The position numbers and the translations under genes are program-made. This document shows, one piece after another, positions 20,725-25,822 of a stretch of 25,822 nt of DNA. Positions within the stretch are counted from its first letter, which is position 1. Each line of letters begins with the position of its first letter. Under the pieces are notes generated by a model. That model had not been told where the DNA came from, ran no database searches, and saw nothing but the letters and a program-made list of their open reading frames with translations. Source of the DNA: Larix sibirica (taxonomy: Eukaryota; Streptophyta; Pinopsida; Pinales; Pinaceae); contig NWUY0300008597.1 in NCBI GenBank assembly GCA_004151065.3, positions 31,065 to 56,886 of the forward strand, in the 5' to 3' direction.

Positions 20725-20750
20725 GATTCAGATCTTCGATTCAGATCTTC
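20725..20750 (+). repeat. Perfect 13-bp tandem duplication
   Basis: GATTCAGATCTTC is present twice in direct succession without mismatch. It sits at the 5' truncation point of LINE-C and may have arisen during the joining step of that insertion. Confidence 0.85.
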
Positions 20751-20921
20751 AAAATGAGTATTGGTTTAATAGACAATGTATATTTAATAGACCACGCTTA
20801 CAGAATTTTACAAAAGGCCTAAATGTTAGTGATGGCCCAGTTAAACTAGTGTATGTATATAATGGACAACCATGACTTGGCCATCCAATGCTATGGAGCT
20901 GATATATTGATTCTGTTTAAT

Positions 20922-20970
20922 AGCATTTACTCTCTTAGGGTTTCGATCTTTGGTTTAGAGAGTAAATGCT
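20922..20970. repeat. Perfect 14-bp hairpin with 21-base loop
   Basis: AGCATTTACTCTCT (20922-20935) pairs exactly with AGAGAGTAAATGCT (20957-20970). The flanks 20751-21177 are AT-rich and hold no gene. It could be the remnant of a small inverted-repeat element or simply a cruciform-capable site; no target duplication was seen. Confidence 0.75.
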
Positions 20971-21177
20971 CAAGTCTTCCCCTACTTAAAAATCTTCGTG
21001 GCATTCTTGTAATATTTTTTATAAAAATATGTCTTGTTTTTACATATTACAGAGGGTTTAGATAGTCATGATCAAATATCTTCTCGGGGTTTCGATCCTT
21101 GAACCTGGGTTATAGATAAACATTGTTTACCTATCGTACTTACTTTGGATACTTACTTTGTATATCCAGCACATAAA

Positions 21178-21264
21178 TATAAACATTTATTATTTATTTA
21201 AATTTTTATAAAATAATATGTATAAACATTTATTATTTATTTGAATTTTTATAAAGATAATATG
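21178..21264 (+). repeat. 43-bp AT-rich tandem duplication
   Basis: TATAAACATTTATTATTTAT starts at 21178 and again at 21221. The two units differ by an A/G change and a small insertion near the end. Confidence 0.85.
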
Positions 21265-21794
21265 TATCTGATATAAGAGATAACATGGGAAACAACTATA
21301 GGTTTTACTCAAAACTTAAAAGAATAACAATGATCAGTTTGTATGGTAAATAATAGATAAAGAAAAACCTATGTATAAGTCATTGTTTTCTATAGCACCA
21401 TAAATATATTCAGCAATTTGCATAAGTTAAAATAAGAATAACCTTAAAAATAAATGGTAACACCTGCTTTATTTTCTAATAATAATTATATATTTAGAAA
21501 TCAATTAATAAATCTAAACAAATTCTACACAAGAAGACAATATAAATGTAGATCAGTTAGATTAATATCAAGAAAATCTATTAAATAACTTAATGCAGAA
21601 GTATATCTTTGATTGATTAACTAAACAAAATATTTTATAAAATATGAACAAATAAACTACTAATATGAAATGACCCTCTTACAATTTTTACAAGTATCTC
21701 TTCAAGATTAACAACCAAAGTTAAACAATAAAGGAATTGTAAATCAAAATTGTAAATATGAATAGATACACTTATCTACTTAAAGCAACCAAGT
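21265..21794. other. AT-rich stretch, no gene seen
   Basis: All frames are short and low in complexity. It separates the 43-bp duplication from a probable solo LTR. Confidence 0.5.
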
Positions 21795-22452
21795 TGTTGG
21801 GAACTTCTATGTGCCACCCAGTGATAAATTCCTGAACTTTTCTACAACTTTGGTCTAGTAAATCACTCCTGAGCTAAGCCAAGCAAGCTAGAACCCTAAG
21901 GATTAGGGAATATTTGTTTATATAACTTCTTTACTTATGCGGAGTAGTCACAAGGTTTTTTACCAAGCTCCGTGAATTCCCAAAATTAACAGATTCCAAT
22001 AATTGCCCCTACTCGGAAGACCATGTTCATGTTCATAGTCAAATTAGCACTCAAGGAATTCAACTACCCTCCAATAGCTAAGAAACATTACCTCCTATAA
22101 TGTTCTCTCTCTACCATTGTATTCCTAATATATCTCTACCGTTGTATTCGTAATATATTTCTAAGGATTGCTATATTCAATATTTTGGTTGTTCTTTCTT
22201 CATAGGAAAATAATCCTTTTTTCCCTCTCTTCTACTCTTTTTATTATTCAAATTTATCTTTTATTTCTTGTCTTTAATTTCAAGAAGTGGTTAGGGTTTT
22301 TTTGAATTTTGTCATTTATTTTCTTTATTTATTTAATATTTCATTTCTCCTATCTTTGTTTAACTTTATTTTCCATTCTTTTTATTTTTTCTTGGTAAGT
22401 CATTTCCTTCTAGCAAGCTTGGCCCCTCTTCATAATTGGATGTTCCCCAACA
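21795..22452. mobile_element. Probable solo LTR with TGTTGGGAAC ends, 658 bp
   Basis: The left end TGTTGGGAAC and the right end GTTCCCCAACA form a terminal inverted repeat with the TG...CA signature of LTRs. CAAGT precedes the left end (21790-21794) and also occurs at 22451-22455, overlapping the last CA. A five-base target duplication followed by loss of one CA would give this arrangement. A TATATAA box lies near 21920 and the right half is pyrimidine-rich. No internal region or partner LTR is present. It contains a 25-bp tandem duplication at 22108-22157. Confidence 0.45.
22108..22157 (+). repeat. 25-bp tandem duplication
   Basis: Two adjacent units begin TCTCTACC at 22108 and 22133 and differ at two positions (A/G and C/G). 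Confidence 0.8.
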
Positions 22453-22581
22453 AGTTTGGAAGTTAAGTAATCACATCATCAATTGTTCATGATGTCTTAG
22501 ACTCTACAACTCAAAGTCAAATGTATCTAAGTCCTCTGTGACTTTATTAACAATGGGGTACAAACTTGGGATATTACATGT
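22453..22581. other. Spacer, possible LTR end GGGATATTACA
   Basis: This short stretch ends in TTGGGATATTACA (22566-22578), a degenerate form of the GGGGTGTTACA seen at 1765. No partner end was found. Confidence 0.25.
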
Positions 22582-22853
22582 AGACAGTGCCCAACTCATG
22601 CTACTCTATCCTGGCAGACAGTGCCCAACTCATGCTACTCTGTCCTGGTAGACAGTGCCCAACTAATGCTACTCCATCTCAATAGACAGCACCCAACTTA
22701 CACTAGTCTATCTCGACAGACTATGCCCAACTTGTCTTACTATGTCCCAACATATTGCACCCAAGCCATACTACTATGTCTCAATGGATTGTGCATGAGT
22801 CCTGCTACTACGTCCCGACAAATTGCACCCAAGTTCTGCTACTTTTGCCTAAT
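22582..22853 (+). repeat. Minisatellite: eight 34-bp units
   Basis: Units start at 22582, 22616, 22650, 22684, 22718, 22752, 22786 and 22820, with no length change. The consensus begins AGACAGTGCCCAACTCATGC and continues TACTCTATCCTGGC. The first three units are nearly identical and divergence rises steadily to the right, so recent expansion was at the left end. Because 34 is not a multiple of three, the array is unlikely to code for a repeat protein. Confidence 0.92.
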
Positions 22854-23522
22854 TGAATTCTTCTGCATATTTGCTTGAGTGACTTGAATGACTTTTTATT
22901 TTCACTCCACTTGCATTTATATGGTGTGACCTCACCAAGGGGATCCCAAATCTATCATGCCAACTCAAGTGTGGCCTCATCGATGTGCACCCAAATATCA
23001 TGTGTGCCCAAGCCGAATTTCACCCAACTCCCACAGGTGTGCCCACTCCAAAAATCTTCCCAACTCTCACAAGTGAATAATGTGTTCCGCAAGTAATTTT
23101 CAACTTCGCAATCTGATCCAACGGGTGGGTGCTTTGGGTCCACGTGTCCATCTCAACGTGCCCCAAGTCTCGTGCTCCCATCCATCATGTCTTTGCAAAA
23201 CCATTTTCACTTAATCCTTTTGGAGTGTGTGGGCACCATGCTCCGGCCATGCCTCAAGCCATGCCCATGTCCACACAATTAGAGTGTACCCATCTTCACA
23301 CTCAATATCCATCGCATCCGCATGAGCCTTTGACACGCGCTATGGGAAGTGCACCCCGACCTTCATGTTGGGGTACTCATGACCCCTCCTCTCCAAAGAT
23401 AGTTGCAAATGAAATATTAGTATGAGGAATTAAAAGAACACATGAATCTCAAAATTATGAACCTGATAGGTAGCACTCTTTAGTTAAATTTTTTAAAATG
23501 CATCATTATAATCCACAAGTGG
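22854..23522. other. C-rich plus strand, no gene recognised
   Basis: The plus strand is rich in C and in GCCCAA/CACCC words to about 23400, unlike the flanks. Its composition recalls the reverse complement of the solo LTR at 10565-12059, so it may belong to another LTR. I could not find ends or a coding domain. Confidence 0.35.
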
Positions 23523-23826
23523 TTGTCACAAGACATTCTCTAGAAAGATGGACAAAGGTGAAAAAGAAGAAAGAAAGAAAGAAAATATGATTGAAATCAG
23601 CTTTGTTCCTTTTTGTAGAAGCTTCTTCACCATAAAATGTCTTTAGTGCTTACTCGAGTTGAATAATTATGGTGATTGTCAGGAGGACATTCTCTAGAAA
23701 AATGGACAATGAAAAAGAAGAAAGAAAGAAAAAAAATATGATTGAAATGATCTTTGTTCCTTTTTGTAGAAGCTTCTTCACCATAAAATGTCTTTAGTGC
23801 TTACCCCACTTGAATAATTATAATTG
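23523..23826 (+). repeat. Tandem duplication, two units of about 154 bp
   Basis: GACATTCTCTAGAAA at 23532 recurs at 23686, and the following text is almost identical: an AAGAAAGAAAG tract, TATGATTGAAAT, then TTTGTTCCTTTTTGTAGAAG and TAAAATGTCTTTAGTGCTTA. Differences are limited to small indels in the purine tract and a few substitutions, so the event is relatively recent. Confidence 0.92.
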
Positions 23827-24318
23827 TTTTATGTTTATGGAACGTATGGTATGTAATCTATGTAATGTATTGTAGGGACTTTAAAAATGTTATTTACTCC
23901 TTTTTTTAATGATATAAAATAACATTTAAAAACAAAACAAACTAACTCTAACATTTTTATGAATATAAATTAGCATTTTTGTTTAATTCAAAAGTGAATA
24001 TTTTGAAAAAAATATAATAATCATAATTTTAAATGTTCTCTACTTATTATTTAATTTATTTAAAAAAGCATATAAAAATAAATAAATAATCAAGAACAAT
24101 TAAGAGAATATTATTATTTATTAAGTGTTTCTAAAAATTCATAAAAATAAAATATATGAAATAAATAAAACAAAAGTTGTAACTTAGTGAATTTAAAAAT
24201 AAATATTAATATTTTGAAAAAATATTATTTGAAAATACATAACCAATTAAAAAATCGTCCAATTAAACAATCATATTATTAAATTAAAAAATCATACTAC
24301 TTCATTAGAGTGATTCAT
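23827..24318. other. Very AT-rich stretch, no gene seen
   Basis: Poly(A)/poly(T)-like words dominate and no frame is open for any useful length. At the right edge, GAGTGATTCATTTT (24308-24321) may be a target duplication for the next feature. Confidence 0.5.
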
Positions 24319-25760
24319 TTTTTTTTTTAGAAGCTAGTAATAGTTCCTTCTATTTCCATAAAAAAGATGACAGTTCACAACAAGTTCACAACCCTCTCAA
24401 CAAAGGGAAAACAGGCCAAAAAAACAAAAATTTGGACCCTCTGGGGAGAAAACAGATCCAAATTTTTACAGAGAGGTACAAATCAGTCTGCCTCTAAAAG
24501 AAATAAGGCTGAACCATTTACAAATAGATTTTTTATGTATAGGTCTACTGTTATTCATCATAAACAAAAACAACATAAAGAGCTAAAAACATAGATTAAT
24601 CAGATTCTTGTTTAATACCCGGGCTTGAAGGAGCTTCAGTCCCGGAGTCCAAACTAATGCCGAGATGAGAGGCAATCTTTCGTAGGTTCATGGTTATCTC
24701 ATCCAATTGGAGCAGGATGTCTTGATGAGCTTTGCCATGTTCAATCAGAGCAATTCCCATGAGGATTTTTTGCTGCCAAGCAAGATCAAGGGTTTTCATG
24801 TAAAGAGCAACACGACCACGGGGGTAGACAGGATCCGGGAGCAGAGCTTCGAATTCCTTTCGAACCTCCTCATTAGTAGTGCAGATGCGAGTGAACCGTT
24901 CGTCTTCTTCCACCTCTTCAATTTCCTTTTGAATTGCAGTAGGAATTTGGTCTTTATACAACTGAGCAGTGTGGACAATATTTTGCATAACTCTGGACGG
25001 AGTGGCAGGAGGTATGGCTGAGGAGCTTGCCTCCTTGGCTTTCCTATGTCTATAACGCTGCGCATGAGGAGGCATATCGACAACAGGAATAGACAGAGCT
25101 AATGCATAGGAATTTGGGGAGGGCTTTCGAAAAGAAGAAGGGACATAGCTAGTGTACAGTAACGAGGGTGTGGGCAAGGGGTGCTGACACATAAGGATGC
25201 AAGCGCGCAGAGGGTGAGTAGACATACACAGGGGAAATGGACGCCAAAAGGAAAATCCAATTCGAAGGGGACAAGAGAAGAAGGAGGCAAGTGACTCAGG
25301 AGAGCTTGCAGCCTTCAGCCAGGAGAGCAGCTCCCAAGGAGGATCAGTGGGGGTAAAGCATGAGCCTTTAACCAACTCAATAACTAGACGAGCAAACTCA
25401 AGAAAAACCAGGAATTCGAAATGCAACGAGTTGGGAGGAAGACGTATAAATAAGCAGGGCCTTATCATCATTTCACAGGTTGGGAAGGGTGGTCGAATAC
25501 CAAGACGGATGTACTGCACCATCCCTGCCATTATTATCCAAGCTGGGCATACCAGTTCGCACACTTGCAATCTCTATCGCTCTGCCATCATCTTCCGTCA
25601 CCCTAGCTGCACCATTATTGTCTGCAGTACTCGAGCCATCACCATCCAAAGAGGAACATTCCCGATTATAACAAGGCATGGGCTACGAGGTGGCAGCATG
25701 AGATGAGGCCAAGTGCCCTTCATGCGTCCCTCCATCAGTTCTAGTAAACACCCGCCGTGA
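24319..25760 (-). mobile_element. Possible retroposed transcript with poly(A)
   Basis: On the minus strand a long open frame is followed by about 260 bp of untranslated sequence and a run of eleven A (T-run just after 24318). GAGTGATTCATTTT at the A-tail end and GAGTGCTTCATTTT at about 25762-25775 match at 13 of 14 positions. They would be the target duplication of a LINE-mediated insertion. The shared LINE 3' signature is absent, so this is more likely a retroposed transcript or an unfamiliar element than another LINE copy. Confidence 0.4.
24596..25531 (-). CDS. Uncharacterised open reading frame, about 311 codons
   Basis: I do not recognise this protein. The frame is open from just after a TAG near 25576 to TGA at 24596. 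The first ATG is at 25531; the frame also continues upstream to an ATG at 25735 if a TGA and a TAG are read through. Residues 10-60 are hydrophobic (FEFLVFLEFARLVIELV). The middle is rich in Ser, Pro and Leu with a basic patch (HAQRYRHRKAK). The last 130 residues look most protein-like: acidic helices (IQKEIEEVEEDERFTR, TNEEVRKEFEALLPD) and a helical end (GKAHQDILLQLDEITMNLRK) before a Ser/Pro tail. A second frame upstream (25679-25473) is acidic and could be the true N-terminus joined by a frameshift. It could be a gag-like protein or a retrocopy of a host gene. Confidence 0.4.
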   Translation of the reverse strand: MAGMVQYIRLGIRPPFPTCEMMIRPCLFIRLPPNSLHFEFLVFLEFARLVIELVKGSCFTPTDPPWELLSWLKAASSPESLASFFSCPLRIGFSFWRPFPLCMSTHPLRACILMCQHPLPTPSLLYTSYVPSSFRKPSPNSYALALSIPVVDMPPHAQRYRHRKAKEASSSAIPPATPSRVMQNIVHTAQLYKDQIPTAIQKEIEEVEEDERFTRICTTNEEVRKEFEALLPDPVYPRGRVALYMKTLDLAWQQKILMGIALIEHGKAHQDILLQLDEITMNLRKIASHLGISLDSGTEAPSSPGIKQESD

Positions 25761-25822
25761 GGAGTGCTTCATTTTATTATTAATTTGGTCTCATAAATCA
25801 ATTTGAGGCTTCTTAATTAACA
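25761..25822. other. Window edge, AT-rich
   Basis: This holds the possible right target duplication GAGTGCTTCATTTT and AT-rich flank. Nothing else was recognised. Confidence 0.4.

Larger units (their letters stand above)
19926..20750 (-). mobile_element. LINE-C: 5'-truncated 3' LINE fragment
   Basis: This minus-strand fragment begins near 20750, just before the end of a zf-RVT-to-RNase H linker. It continues through RNase H to a TGA at 20155-20157 and has about 210 bp of 3' UTR. It ends in the shared T-run/A-run terminus, with nine T at 19926-19934 on the plus strand. The 5' break coincides with a perfect 13-bp tandem duplication (20725-20750). It lies about 110 bp upstream of the LINE-B 5' end in the same orientation. 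No target duplication was found. Confidence 0.75.

Noticed and set aside
21887-21910. Telomere-like words AACCCTAA and TTAGGG
   Set aside because: Only single copies occur, without tandem organisation; this is a common motif in plant promoters and by chance.
22620-23425. Plus-strand frames of 73-98 codons in the C-rich stretch
   Set aside because: They follow the minisatellite and C-rich composition and show no domain. A 34-bp unit would also shift frame with each copy.
1-25822. CRISPR arrays, bacterial operons, rRNA or tRNA genes
   Set aside because: The 34-bp array has no spacers, no ribosome-binding or operon layout is present, and no tRNA or rRNA fold was recognised. The content is plant retroelements.

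Overview
This window looks like nuclear, intergenic DNA from a seed plant. It is AT-rich and holds no convincing intact host gene. The recognisable content is decayed plant retroelements: L1-type LINEs whose ORF1 has a DUF4283-like region and a CCHC knuckle, and whose ORF2 runs endonuclease, reverse transcriptase, zf-RVT-like cysteine/histidine segment, RNase H. There are also LTR remnants. The species cannot be named from the sequence, and one base (1510) is ambiguous.

Layout. (1) 764-1530, minus: a LINE remnant with an ORF1 tail followed directly by a 3' end, with no ORF2 between them (a possible 'half-LINE'). (2) 2686-4317, plus: a 5'-truncated retroposon that begins inside an RNase H domain and is flanked by a perfect 17-bp direct repeat. 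(3) about 4485-10030, minus: LINE-A, with ORF1 plus a heavily broken ORF2. (4) about 10077-10495: a probable Copia-type LTR and degenerate tRNA-Met primer-binding site. (5) 10565-12059: a probable solo LTR of the TGTAACACCCC class. (6) 12175-12458: a local duplication around a Z-DNA-prone GT tract. (7) 13147-about 19800, minus: LINE-B, apparently full length, with two ORFs in an ATGA stop/start overlap. (8) 19926-about 20750, minus: LINE-C, a 3' fragment with an RNase H domain. (9) 21795-22452: a probable solo LTR with inverted ends. (10) 22582-22853: eight 34-bp tandem units. (11) 23523-23826: a 154-bp tandem duplication. (12) 24319-about 25760, minus: an unrecognised open frame that ends in a poly(A) tract and may be retroposed.

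How the pieces relate. LINE-A and LINE-B share the ORF1/ORF2 junction. LINE-A, B and C and the ORF1-only copy share a 3'-terminal pattern of a T-run, a short C...G spacer and an A-run. Neither long LINE can be active: each has lost a different catalytic Asp of the reverse transcriptase, and LINE-B carries 12 in-frame stops, all TAG or TGA. The most interesting items are the ORF1-only copy, the conserved ORF junction and 3' signature, the stop-codon bias, and the unidentified reading frame at the right end.
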